Source: Cardiocondyla obscurior
Taxonomy: Eukaryota > Arthropoda > Insecta > Hymenoptera > Formicidae
Length of the DNA stretch: 64,000 bases
Assembly: GCF_019399895.1 (NCBI RefSeq)
Contig: NC_091886.1
Location: 496,001 to 560,000, forward strand
Direction of reading: 5' to 3'
Shown here: piece after piece, positions 10,584 to 19,508 of the stretch
Numbering within the stretch: the first letter of the stretch is position 1
Layout of the letters: each line of letters begins with the position of its first letter
The notes under the pieces: model-generated
Told to the model about the DNA's origin: nothing
The model's database searches: none
What the model saw: the letters and a program-made list of their open reading frames with translations, nothing else
Made by a program: the position numbers and the translations under genes

Positions 10584-11540
10584 AGCTTGTGTCGTTTTGC
10601 TTGTGTCGTTTTTGTTTTGTAGTTGTTTTGGTTTCGTAGTCGTTTTGCTTTTTGTCGTTTTTTATGCTAATACCGTTTTTTATTTTCTTAATCTTTTACA
10701 TTAATGTAATTTTCTTTTTTTATTTTATATAAATATCACTAGTGTAGTTTTTTTTATTTTTATGTAATATCTATAGTTTAGTTTAAGTCTTAGTATATGA
10801 GTTATTAATCTAAGATATAAAAATAAAAAAAAAAATTTTTTAAATATGATTATTAATCTAAGATATAAAATAAAAAAATGAATATGTAAAACATGTTTTA
10901 TTACTTTTTTGTACATAGAAATCTTTTTAGAAATTAAAAACTAAACTTACAAACTAATTTACATGTGTATACTTTTTTACATAAAAATCTTTTTATAAAA
11001 TTTAAAAAACTTAAGATATATAAAATGAATATAATATAAAATTGAAACTTGAGATATATATAAAATGAATATGATCAAAAGGCACGGTAGTGCCTCGCGC
11101 CAAGTATAAACGCAGCGAGGCACTGCCGTGCCTCTATTACGCAAGACGACGTTTTGAGAAATCCGTAGATTACCGGATCTCAATAACGGCTCAACCAATC
11201 GCTTTCTAAATAGGCTTATTGTATAGATTAGGGTCGATTTACATTAAAAGTGCTTTTATTATTTCGCTGCGTTGTCTATAAATAAAGATATCGCGATATT
11301 AATTTTGGTTACAAGAGTAAAATTTTTAAGATTCTCCGTCGTCATTTTTACGTTTCAAAAAATGTCCCTTTCGTTTTTGCATCACTAGATGGCGCGGATT
11401 GATTTATCGACTGTTTGATAATATTATCGACTCTGTTGATGATTGACGTGTGAGTTTGACGTGTGAGGTTAATGATACGCAGTGATACGTTAATTAAGGC
11501 AAGTGTGACCTGTTACTTGTTAAGGTTTCTCTACGCACGC
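10584..11540. other. AT-rich region with one strong hairpin
   Basis: No gene seen. There are several short repeats of the ATATAAAATGAATA type. A GC-rich imperfect inverted repeat stands out at 11081-11132 (GGCACGGTAGTGCCTCGC, with its reverse complement bar one position, about 16-nt loop). Confidence 0.5.
11081..11132. repeat. 18-bp stem hairpin
   Basis: Arms 11081-11098 and 11115-11132 pair over 18 bp with one G-T wobble, closing a loop of about 16 nt. GC-rich within a very AT-rich stretch. It could be the two ends of a tiny MITE or a structured RNA; nothing decides. Confidence 0.6.
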
Positions 11541-11840
11541 CCTGTTTTTTCTGCGCTATCCGTTCTATCTGTACGCTACGTTTTTTTGCGCTATCCGTTC
11601 TTTCCGCATGCCCTGTTTCCTCCGCGCTATCCGATTTTTCCGCACGCCCTGTTTTCTCCGCGCTATCCGTTCTATCCGTACGCTCCGTTTTTTCCACGCT
11701 ATTTGTTCTCTTTTCTCCGCGCTATTCATTTTATTCGTATTTTTCGTTCTCTCCGCGCTATCCGTTTTTTTTCCGTACGCTTCGTTCTCTCCGCACACTA
11801 CATTTTTTTTGCACGCTCCGTTCTCTTTGCACGTTCCGTT
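11541..11840. repeat. Degenerate minisatellite, TCCGCGCTATCCGTTC-type units
   Basis: About 300 bp of degenerate units built from CCGCGCTATCCGTTCT, CCGCACGCCCTGTTTT and CCGTACGCTCCGTTTT. The same sequence type resumes at about 36507-36557, right after the BEL element, so the retrotransposon inserted into this array. Long open frames here on both strands are by-products of the repeat. Confidence 0.8.
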
Positions 11841-12203
11841 TGTTTAAAGATGCAGTAGTATATCCGTTGCAAAAAAAAGATTCTTTAATTTAACACTGAA
11901 GCGCGTCACCAGGAATAGCGCCAGTCACTTTATTAATTATTTCAAATTACACTCTTGAATTAAATAATTACTAATGATTATTTCGGCGAATATAGAACGA
12001 GCGGTTCGCGAGAATTCCACAATTCCTTTTCTTTGTGCGATTCGGCGAATTACCGATGCGACCTTTTCTTTCGCTAGTTTTTCGACGACTGCCTAAAACG
12101 GGAGATCCCGCTTGATCTCGCTGTTATTCTATCAACCGAGGACAAGCATGTGTACAAGTTTGAAATAAGACGTTGCTCGCACGTTTACTGTTACATCTAT
12201 ACA
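11841..12203 (-). repeat. BEL-1 3' LTR
   Basis: 363 bp, TGTTTAAAGATGCAG ... CATCTATACA on the + strand. It closely matches 36144-36506 with few substitutions and small indels. On the minus strand the purine-rich TGGTGGGCGG lies just upstream of it (12207-12216) and is the likely polypurine tract. Confidence 0.9.
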
Positions 12204-12237
12204 TACCGCCCACCAATTAATCCTTGATTAATTTAAT

Positions 12238-13008
12238 TTACTTGCCCTCGTCATTTATTGGCAGTTTACATATTTTCGTAATATTTCTCTTTGTAAGTCC
12301 AGTTGCCGTTCTAATTGTAACAACACGAACCTTTTGGTCGCTTTCTTCGTGAGTCTCTTCGATTTTTCCTAACAGCCAACGCAAAGGCGGAGCGTTCGCA
12401 TCATGTATGAGTACAATATCTCCAACCCCCAAATTCGCCTGAGCCGTTTTCCACTTGTTTTTACCCTGTAATGACGTTAAGTATTCCGCGCTCCAGCGCT
12501 TCCAAAAGTGCTGCACCACCCGCTGCACTGCCTGCCACCGATCGAGTCGATTCAACGGAATCTCGGTTACATCAGCGTCCGGAAGGGCCGTCAATGCACC
12601 GCCCACCAAAAAATGACCCAGAGTCAATGGTTGACAATCTGCAGCGTCGGATGACATCTGGCAAATAGGTCGCTAATTTAGGCATGATTCGATCTGCACC
12701 AATACAGTATTTAATTCCTCAAACGTCATCAGGCTTCCCCCCATTACGCGTTTAAGATGGTACTTGCACGATTTTATACCGGCTTCCCACAATCCCCCCA
12801 TGTGAGGCGATAACGGTGGGATAAATGCCCATTCGATTTCGTTCGGAATAAAGCACTCATTTCTAAAATTTCCCTTTCCGATTTGATCAATTGAATTATT
12901 TCGCGCAATTCATTCTTGGCTCCAACGAAATTGGTAGCGTTATCACAATAAATGCGACGCGGATGTCCGCAACGCCCGATAAAACGCCGAAGAGTCGCAA
13001 TGAACGCC
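12238..13008 (-). pseudogene. BEL-1 integrase C-terminal part and DUF5641-like tail
   Basis: Minus-strand continuation of pol beyond the Polinton. IYCDNATNFVGAKNEL near 12900-12960 carries the second catalytic Asp of the integrase core. The C-terminal part at 12238-12657 (LTLGHFLVGGAL, LDRWQAVQRVVQHFWKRWS, GDIVLIHDAN, RVVTIRT) is the integrase-tail domain of BEL/Pao elements. A frameshift near 12830 and a TAG near 12675 break it. The reading frame at 13008 is the one left by pol at 31231 once the insertion and one copy of the 6-bp duplication are ignored. Confidence 0.85.
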
Positions 13009-13757
13009 AGTAGGTGTTTCTTTAGCGGTTCTGGATCACTACGTGTTAGTGTATCCGTGTGACCTATGGCGAGGGGTAATGACGTCACGCGGGGAGGGGG
13101 GTGTTAATCGTTCCCTCTCGCTCGCACTCGTTCGCGCCGCCCATCATCTCCTCTCGCTCGCACCCGTTGAACGCATGGAGCGGTTCTGGATCACTACGTG
13201 TTAGAGTATCCATGTGACCTAGGGCGAGGGGTGATGATGTCACGCGGGGAGAGGGGATGTTAACGGTTCTGGGTCCGTGAGACCTAGGGCAAGGGGTAAT
13301 GACGTCATGCGGGGAGGGGGTGGGTATTTATAAATCGCCCCTGTGTCGGCGATTCTAGGAACGAATTGTTTAGAAAATAATAACATCATCGAAACTCTGA
13401 AATGCAATATTATTTTTAAAAATGATAAGCGTGTCGTCGCGCAGCGGCATGTTTACGCGGCATCGCGACTTTCAAAGGAGTCGCGATTTTTTCAAAGGAG
13501 TCGCGATTTTTAAAAAGGGTCGTGTGGCGTCGCGGCGGCAACGGGCGGCGACGGCGGCGGCAAGCGGCGGATCGCAAGGTATCGCGCCCAGCGTCCCCTC
13601 TCGCTCGCACTCGTTCGCGCCGCCCATCGTCTCCTCTCGCTCGCACCCGTTGAACGCACAAGTGTCGCGCGCCCAGCGTTTTCTCTCGCTCGCACTCGTT
13701 GAACGCAAAGTATGGCGCGCTCATCGTTCCCTCTCGCTCGCACTCGTTAAGCGCCGC
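13009..13757. repeat. Polinton B left TIR
   Basis: Outer unique part from AGTAGGTGTTTC, with three partly repeated blocks containing GACGTCA(C/T)GCGGGGAG near 13080, 13235 and 13300. An A-rich middle follows, then a G/C-rich block, then a minisatellite of CTCTCGCTCGCACTCGTTGAACGC-type units (13590-13757). Its inverted partner is 30262-31224. Confidence 0.9.
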
Positions 13758-14032
13758 CTATCGTTTATCAACGATTCTTTTATGCGCTTATACGATTCGA
13801 ATGCGGGTGACGCTGTACACACCCCCGGGTAATCGCTCCTCCTTATCTTATTTCTTTCTCTCTCAGATACATACGTTACATACGAACAAGGCGGATTCAC
13901 GAGGTGGACTTACGCCTCACAATTATAAGAAGATGAAGGATGGAATAGAAATAATTAAAAATGTTACATAAAGACTACAAAGTATATATTTTTCTAAATA
14001 TGCGATACAATATATTTCATTATACTGTTTTC

Positions 14033-14748
14033 TTACACATTTATTATAATCGCAAGCATTTCACAATCTATAATTTGTTGTTCGTCGAAGGAATCGCTGC
14101 TGCGTACAGCGCTCACCGCTTCGGTACGACTTCTTGATGCGGAAGCGATTTTACAAAATTGCTCGTATTTGTCGTCGATCTTCGGTAGGGCTTTGGTGAG
14201 TACGTTGAATTTCAAAGCGACGCAATCATCAAAATCCAACATTCGCGTGAACGTAGCCTCGGTCATAGCCATACGTGCGTCGAGAGATTCAAGTCGCACA
14301 AGTTTCATTTCATTCATATAGCATATTCGCACTGTGAGCGAACCTATGTTCAAACAGTCGTATGGTTGCTTCGGTCGATCGCGAAGCATATTCTGAATTG
14401 TCCATCGATGCTCGCAGAGTTCCTTCCAGGTGTCAAGCAACATCGACAATTCATCTCCTCGATTATCGCCTACGATGATCTCCACAAAACTACGCGGACC
14501 AACGTTCACGCCGATCTCGAGATATTTGTATCCCGTGCGGGTCAGCGGGTATCGCCTGCATAGTAAGCGCGTCACGTATCGTTTCGGTGGATCGCTGGAA
14601 ATTAAATAAGAACAATCGTGAATATTAATATATTAATTTTAAAGTAAATAATTTTTATAATAAAAAATACTTACTCGTGAGATGAGGAGGGTTCATTACC
14701 GCAATCAATTCGACGCACTTTGTAGCAATTTCTCTCGGTGTAATACAT
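14033..14748 (-). CDS. Polinton B spliced protein of unknown function, 211 residues
   Basis: Two exons on the minus strand: 14675-14748 (ATG at 14748, MYYTERNCYKVRRIDCG) and 14033-14594, joined across an 80-nt intron (14595-14674) with donor GTAAGTAT and acceptor TTTAATTTCCAG. The join keeps the frame and extends the protein upstream of the first internal Met (14575). Exon 2 holds TRTGYKYLEIGVNVGPRSFV, a Trp/His-rich middle and an acidic, Ser-rich C-terminus. No known domain recognised. It is the outermost gene on the left, next to the TIR. Start choice: first ATG giving a sensible short first exon; an in-frame ATG at 15009 would add 87 low-complexity residues. Confidence 0.6.
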
Positions 14749-15051
14749 TGTCGTATTCGTAATCGTAGACGTTGTCGTAATCGTTGCTGCTGTTGCGGCC
14801 AAAGCGAAAAATGTACTGATCGCACGATCAGAGGGTACCTCGAGTCGAGGACGGTTGTAAAAATCCCCTCTTTCATTATTTAAAATTTTGCATAGAGTGG
14901 GGTAATATAAAACGCAGTTAGACAAATTATCGGAGAGGGTAATTAAGAGAAAGTGATTGGTAGAAGGTAATTGAGAGAGGGTAATTAGGAGAGGGGTAAA
15001 ATAATCCAAAGGCGCAGAAGTATAAGTATGAAAAAAAAAGTTTATTCAAAA

Positions 15052-15606
15052 TTATACATTATCATCATTTTGACGGTTACGCCACCAATTGTACAATTTA
15101 AATACATTTTGCACGGCGCAATTTTTGGAATGTCTCCTACAGCGGAAAGTATTCGAATCGTTTAAATCGCTAAGTGATTCAACATGTTCGAAATCATCTT
15201 CAATATTTCTGACGATCAGATTGTCCGTGTAGAATTTGTGACCATCGTCATAGTCGCCGTAGTAATCCTCTTCAAGCATATCTCGCAGCCAATCGCGTTT
15301 CTCGAGTCCTTTGACGTATACGATGGCGTGATCGTAGCAATCTTCCTCGTTTTGTAGGGCCCTGATGATCTGGCGTTTAGCCTGATTGTACGGAACGTCC
15401 CCGTCTTCCCACGCTATACCGTGATGATTTCGTACCAACCAGGTAACGAGGCGTCTGTCGTCTCGCGATACAACACCCCATGGCATAGGCTTTGCAAAGA
15501 CGTAATGCGCAAGAACGGTACCACCTCGCAGCACCGCCGCTTCCTTCACGATGAAACGTCGTCCGATGGGATATCCTTGGAGATCGACGAACGTTGGCGT
15601 GGACAT
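15052..15606 (-). CDS. Polinton B VDLQGY family protein, 184 residues
   Basis: Intact from ATG 15606. Starts MSTPTFVDLQGYPIGRRFIV and has NHHGIAWEDGDVPYNQAKRQ near residues 60-80 and a helical middle. An acidic, Tyr-rich segment (LEEDYYGDYDDGHKFYTDN) follows, then a Cys/His pair region (FRCRRHSKNC). It is related to the 112-residue element A protein at 5088-5426 but has about 70 extra C-terminal residues. The family occurs in both elements next to capsid genes, which argues for a shared role in the particle or its replication. Function unknown; a degenerate nuclease fold is possible but unproven. Confidence 0.7.
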   Translation of the reverse strand: MSTPTFVDLQGYPIGRRFIVKEAAVLRGGTVLAHYVFAKPMPWGVVSRDDRRLVTWLVRNHHGIAWEDGDVPYNQAKRQIIRALQNEEDCYDHAIVYVKGLEKRDWLRDMLEEDYYGDYDDGHKFYTDNLIVRNIEDDFEHVESLSDLNDSNTFRCRRHSKNCAVQNVFKLYNWWRNRQNDDNV

Positions 15607-15719
15607 GATGATGATGATGATGATAACGATGCGACTCGATCGGAGGAAATTTCGTTACTGAACACGCGCGAGCGTATTCATCAATCTTTTAATTTAATCC
15701 CCCTCTTTTCCAAATTGTA

Positions 15720-15962
15720 TTACTTTTTTAAATGCTTCGAGACAAAATCCGTCACGCGTTCCTGAAGTCGTTCGCTTCGCGACTTCTTATCCGTTTGCGT
15801 GGCTACGTCAACCACTGTGTTTCCCGTGGATGTCACTCGATACGTCATTCCTCTGTTCAATAAGTGATCCGTCGGTCTAGGATCCGTTTGCGTAGCTTTA
15901 TCTTCCTTCATGCGACTCGCGTTGTCGCACCAACAAGACGGTTGATACTTTGATGGTTTCAT
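15720..15962 (-). CDS. Small protein with two TQT (LC8-type) motifs
   Basis: 80 residues from ATG 15962; the frame extends further upstream without an ATG. Two near-repeats, DKATQTDP at residues 21-28 and DVATQTDKK at 52-60, carry the TQT core of the dynein light chain LC8 (DYNLL) recognition motif; the first also has the preferred Lys. About 30 residues separate them, as in bivalent LC8 ligands. The C-terminus (SERLQERVTDFVSKHLKK) is a predicted basic amphipathic helix. It lies between the major capsid gene and the VDLQGY gene on the same strand, with its own TATA box. Other functions are possible. Confidence 0.6.
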   Translation of the reverse strand: MKPSKYQPSCWCDNASRMKEDKATQTDPRPTDHLLNRGMTYRVTSTGNTVVDVATQTDKKSRSERLQERVTDFVSKHLKK

Positions 15963-16045
15963 GACGACGATGACAATCTCTCTCTCTATCGACGTTACGC
16001 ATACGACGGAATGGAAGTGAATACGCAACGTTCGTCGATTCACCG

Positions 16046-16054
16046 CTTTATATA
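16046..16054 (-). promoter_or_regulatory. TATA box (TATATAAAG) for the TQT-motif gene
   Basis: Minus-strand TATATAAAG, about 85 bp before the ATG at 15962 and just past the capsid stop at 16074. It supports the downstream ATG rather than the longer ATG-less frame. Confidence 0.5.
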
Positions 16055-16073
16055 CACACGTCGAAGATCATTT

Positions 16074-17276
16074 CTACGTGATCTTACGTACAACGTTGGT
16101 CAACGGATTGTATTGAACCAAACGATCGTGTATGATGAGACAGTAAGCCGTGGTATTTGGCGCTACATTGTCCTTGCATTCAAACTCTAATCTCACGTCC
16201 ACGGTAGCGGTTTTAACCGACTCGTTTTGACGCGAGCAGTCGATGATGACGAACGGACCGTTGAGCAGAAACGACGTGACGGTGAGATTCGGTTCGAGAT
16301 ACTCATAGCCGTAATATTCTTTGCAAAAACGCGCGTACGCGTCGTAGAGAATCGCGTATCTACGTTTGCCAAAGTCGAGGTTCATATCGTCGTACGGGTA
16401 GCACTCTGAATTGAGATAAAGCTTCACGTTGGTCAGTTTGCAATTGTCGAAACGACTGTTGTCTTCAGACATAACGTTTTTTCGACCCGTCTGCAGAGCA
16501 AAGATGATGTATCGAGGTTTCTCGAGTTGCGTGGCGGTCTTGATGGCCCATGAGTGTTTGGTCGTGAGTTGCAGTAGCGGAAACTCGTACAGATCCCATG
16601 AGCGAAAACCCATACTGACGAATCGGCCGCTCTCCAAGGTGCGCAACATCGCCAATTTCTTTACTTCGTTCAAAAGTACATGAGGCATACGCCATTGTAT
16701 CTTCAGCAAGTCAACTTTAGGCTCGAGCGCGGAACTGCCCACTAGACAGTTGTTGTCGTTGCGCGCTCGTATAAGAATCAATTCGTGACGAGCATTGATC
16801 ACGACGCGCCTATAGTCTTCGCAAAATCCTAGCAGCATGTTGAGCGGTACGCAGAAATTGAAGTAACCGTTCGCATTGATCGTGGGACCGAGCCATCCCG
16901 CGTTCCGCAGAATCACGCTCCTGTCGGATGAAACGGTCGCGTAATTTTTCAGCGTGCTGGTTACGCCAACGTTTCTGTTACGATCGATCTCCACACCGTC
17001 GAGCTCGTATCGTATCTCATCGAACATGAAGGCGATACAGTTGTCCCCAAGGATCACGTCGGCTCCCGCAACCACCTTGCCCTTCGTTAATTTTCCCTCG
17101 ATGTAGAGAAAACTCTCGTGCGGCAGCGTGTACAGATCTTGTTGCTGTATCGGTATTCTTATCTCATCGCTGTATCCGAACGTCGTATTGGCAAACGGAT
17201 TGTATGCGTGAGTCTCAATCTTGACGATTCGATCGTCGAAGACCGGTTCGTCTTGGATATTCAGAATGTCGGCCAT
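16074..17276 (-). CDS. Polinton B major capsid protein (double jelly-roll)
   Basis: 400 residues, intact, ATG at 17276. Begins MADILNIQDEPVFDDRIVKI, then FGYSDEIRIPIQQQDLYTLP, the characteristic N-terminal strand region of one Polinton capsid lineage. ELDGVEIDRNRNVGVTSTLK near residues 112-131 and a C-terminal jelly-roll (ATVDVRLEFECKDNV) follow. This lineage differs clearly from the capsid of element A at 3515-4836. It would form the facets of an icosahedral shell. Only 4 nt separate it from the 62-residue gene upstream, and the penton follows, so a capsid operon-like block is clear. Confidence 0.8.
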   Translation of the reverse strand: MADILNIQDEPVFDDRIVKIETHAYNPFANTTFGYSDEIRIPIQQQDLYTLPHESFLYIEGKLTKGKVVAGADVILGDNCIAFMFDEIRYELDGVEIDRNRNVGVTSTLKNYATVSSDRSVILRNAGWLGPTINANGYFNFCVPLNMLLGFCEDYRRVVINARHELILIRARNDNNCLVGSSALEPKVDLLKIQWRMPHVLLNEVKKLAMLRTLESGRFVSMGFRSWDLYEFPLLQLTTKHSWAIKTATQLEKPRYIIFALQTGRKNVMSEDNSRFDNCKLTNVKLYLNSECYPYDDMNLDFGKRRYAILYDAYARFCKEYYGYEYLEPNLTVTSFLLNGPFVIIDCSRQNESVKTATVDVRLEFECKDNVAPNTTAYCLIIHDRLVQYNPLTNVVRKIT

Positions 17277-17279
17277 CGT

Positions 17280-17468
17280 TTAGATAAAATTATTTCGCAC
17301 AGCGAATCCGAGCGATCTCAGAAATTCAACGTTTGTTTCGGTTAGTCTTCTTCTTCTTATCCTTCCAACGCTATTTACAGCGATATGTTGTCGCGGTTCA
17401 GGCTGTTGAATCGTACCAGTACCGAAACTGATCGTCGTAACGCGTCTCGTTTCGTTCGGTATTAACAT
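17280..17468 (-). CDS. Small conserved-looking protein wedged between capsid and penton
   Basis: 62 residues, ATG at 17468. It starts 6 nt after the penton stop and ends 3 nt before the capsid ATG, which argues that it is a real gene. It has a basic stretch (RIRRRRLTETN) and a C-terminal LTETNVEFLRSLGFAVRNN that looks like a short amphipathic helix. Possibly a small virion component or a cement peptide. I cannot assign a family with certainty. Confidence 0.5.
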   Translation of the reverse strand: MLIPNETRRVTTISFGTGTIQQPEPRQHIAVNSVGRIRRRRLTETNVEFLRSLGFAVRNNFI

Positions 17469-17474
17469 GCCACG

Positions 17475-18242
17475 TTATCGTTGTCGTTGTCGTTGTAGTC
17501 GCACGTGCAATCTGATGGTGATCTCCTCTCCGCGAAAGTCGAGCGGTCGTCCGTTTTGGTTGGTGACGCGTATCGTGAGATCCGTAACGTATCGCACGAT
17601 GATCGGTAGGTAAATGACCTGTGTGGGCGTTTCCGTGATCTTATATCCCGGTGGCACTTTCGGTGAAAATTCATGAATCGTGTGCACGCGTTCGCCGTTG
17701 CAGTATGCGCCCGCGGTTACGTTACATTCGATGCGAATAATATTCAGATTGATTATATTGATCGGTAAGTCGGACTCGTGCCACTTTCGCGGTTGCAGTA
17801 CGCGATGCGGTGAGAATCCGAGAAGCGGTCCCAACGAGTTTGGTTTTGAAAAGTTCACTACGTACGCGGATTTGATCTCGCTTTTCATAGTGTTGAAGTT
17901 GGCGCGAATCGCTATCGAGAAATCATCATTCTTCTCATTCTTCTCATTCTTCTCGCTCTTCTCATTACGATTTCCATCGACGGTGTCGCGTTGTCGCGGC
18001 ATCGCGTGTTTCAAAAATTTGTCTATGGCCTGTATCTCGTACGATCCCTCGGGAATCGTAATTTCTTTACCGTCCGTGCCATAGTAAAATTTGTTGTTCG
18101 TAGAATCGACGTTCGGTATGGTGTTGTAAGTCGCAAAGTCCGTGAGCCCGAGCTCGTAATCACCGTCACTGAGATCCAACGCCGGTGAGTAGCTCGAATG
18201 GAGAACACTGCTCCTACCGGTTAACGTGAGCGTGATCGACAT
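17475..18242 (-). CDS. Polinton B penton (minor capsid protein)
   Basis: 255 residues, ATG at 18242. Starts MSITLTLTGRSSVLHSSYSP, followed by DGDYELGLTDFATYNTIPNV and the ITIPEGSYEIQAIDKFLKH pattern typical of the single jelly-roll penton. A Lys/Glu/Asn linker with four EKNEKN-type repeats lies near residues 95-108. Then comes GPLLGFSPHRVL and a beta-rich C-terminus ending in Arg/Gln-rich RLQRQRQR. It would form capsid vertices. It is adjacent to the major capsid gene on the same strand. The short charged repeat is variable-looking and could be a surface loop. Confidence 0.72.
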   Translation of the reverse strand: MSITLTLTGRSSVLHSSYSPALDLSDGDYELGLTDFATYNTIPNVDSTNNKFYYGTDGKEITIPEGSYEIQAIDKFLKHAMPRQRDTVDGNRNEKSEKNEKNEKNDDFSIAIRANFNTMKSEIKSAYVVNFSKPNSLGPLLGFSPHRVLQPRKWHESDLPINIINLNIIRIECNVTAGAYCNGERVHTIHEFSPKVPPGYKITETPTQVIYLPIIVRYVTDLTIRVTNQNGRPLDFRGEEITIRLHVRLQRQRQR

Positions 18243-18278
18243 GTTTGAAGTGATACTGAGGCAAAGTGCGTCGCGACG

Positions 18279-19508
18279 TCAGTTTTTAAACGTAATCGCG
18301 TCGATTGTACTTAAAAAACGTAGACACAGCTGTCCGCAGATACTCTGATCGTACGTTTGATAAGATCGTCGATTGTACTCTATCGATGAGACGTTGACTC
18401 CGAGATATCGCACCAATTCCACAGGCGGTCGGAGATTACCGAAGCCGTCAAAGTACGCGACGCGATCTCCCCTTTTGGCGTACGCTACCCAGTGAGTCCC
18501 CGGACCCGTCACGTTATCCAGGTTCACGATACCGCTCTCGTTTGTACGTGCGCCACTCGTAGGTAGGGCGTCGCGCATAAATACACCTCTGAAATAAGGA
18601 ACGCGCATACGTCTGGCCAGATGATTTAATTGCACGTTCGTAGTAGCACCCGTGGGCATTTTTAACGTCTTCTCGACGTTTTTTTTTCTTCCTCTCTTCG
18701 CAACAGTCGTACCTCTGCCGTACCTGTACGGCTTGAGAGAGAGACCCCGTCCACCGTTGTACGGGGCCAGATGTACGCCGGATCCACCGGCTGCTGCGCG
18801 CGCAGCTCTTCTCTCATTTACAGCTCTCGCTATACTCGCAGCTCCACCGACAAGCGATCCGACTGCGCCGAGAATCGGAATAATCGGCAGCATGCCGCCG
18901 CGCTTTGCTGTTGGAAGCATGCGTTTTTTGCGAATCGTACTTCTCCGCCTCTTCGTAATCGTTCTGTTTCTCACAGTCCTCAACCTCTTCCTAGTTGTAG
19001 TAGACATACCCATGCCAATTTTCGTTTTAGCTTTCATCGCAGCCCACACGGCTGCTGCGGCGGCTCTCTCACGTAAGCCTGAATCTCTCGCTATAACGCG
19101 TTTTCCCGCTCTCTTGGCGAGTTCTCTGTCCGCTGCGTGTCTGTCCGTGAGATCGTTGCTTCGCGCGTACGCCAAGTCGTGCTCGCGACACGCTTCGTCC
19201 AACGGATTGATGCCTCGATCACCTCTCGCTATGCGTTCCTTCAATCGAGTTCCCGGGCCACAAAATTGATAACCGGGGATGTGCAGTTCGAAGGGAAGGG
19301 CGTTTATCGCGCGATTCAACAGACCCTTGCCGCAGCACTTTACTTCCGACGAATCGGTAGACGACGTTGACACTCGCCGCACTCTCGGATTAACGGAGCA
19401 GGTCCGTCGATGTGCGTTTCTTGCCAGGGTTGATTGTAATGCTCGAGGCACCTGCGGTAGGTTCGAACCTCCGGATCTTCCGTCAAGTGCGCGGGAAGTT
19501 TGTCCCAC
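18279..19508 (-). CDS. Phospholipase A2 / pX-like / adenain-like protease fusion
   Basis: One open frame of 409 codons holds three parts. Residues 78-130: phospholipase A2 of parvovirus VP1 type, with Ca-loop YQFCGPG (80-86) and the catalytic EHDLAY (His110, Asp111). Residues 172-240: very basic stretch, then GGMLPIIPILGAVGSLVGG, a hydrophobic pX-like segment. Residues 305-409: adenain-like protease with His339 (GTHWVAY), Asp354 (YFDGFG), Gln384 and Cys391 (SICGQLC), all intact. LVGG-A at 219-223 fits the adenain cleavage pattern, so self-processing is plausible. No in-frame ATG precedes residue 158; the listed start is GTG. It overlaps the 93-residue gene by 169 nt in the -1 frame. Splicing, frameshifting or non-AUG initiation is required. 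Confidence 0.78.
   Translation of the reverse strand: MGQTSRALDGRSGGSNLPQVPRALQSTLARNAHRRTCSVNPRVRRVSTSSTDSSEVKCCGKGLLNRAINALPFELHIPGYQFCGPGTRLKERIARGDRGINPLDEACREHDLAYARSNDLTDRHAADRELAKRAGKRVIARDSGLRERAAAAAVWAAMKAKTKIGMGMSTTTRKRLRTVRNRTITKRRRSTIRKKRMLPTAKRGGMLPIIPILGAVGSLVGGAASIARAVNERRAARAAAGGSGVHLAPYNGGRGLSLKPYRYGRGTTVAKRGRKKNVEKTLKMPTGATTNVQLNHLARRMRVPYFRGVFMRDALPTSGARTNESGIVNLDNVTGPGTHWVAYAKRGDRVAYFDGFGNLRPPVELVRYLGVNVSSIEYNRRSYQTYDQSICGQLCLRFLSTIDAITFKN

Noticed and set aside
11463..11858. Open frames on both strands before the BEL element
   Set aside because: Products of the CCGCGCTATCCGTTC-type minisatellite.
18652..19269. 205-codon + strand frame opposite the lipase-protease gene
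   Set aside because: Antisense shadow of a gene with clear catalytic motifs.
19340..19508. Programmed -1 frameshift site linking the 93-residue gene to the lipase-protease frame
   Set aside because: I checked the overlap codon by codon and found no X-XXY-YYZ heptamer; the idea remains only as one of three options.
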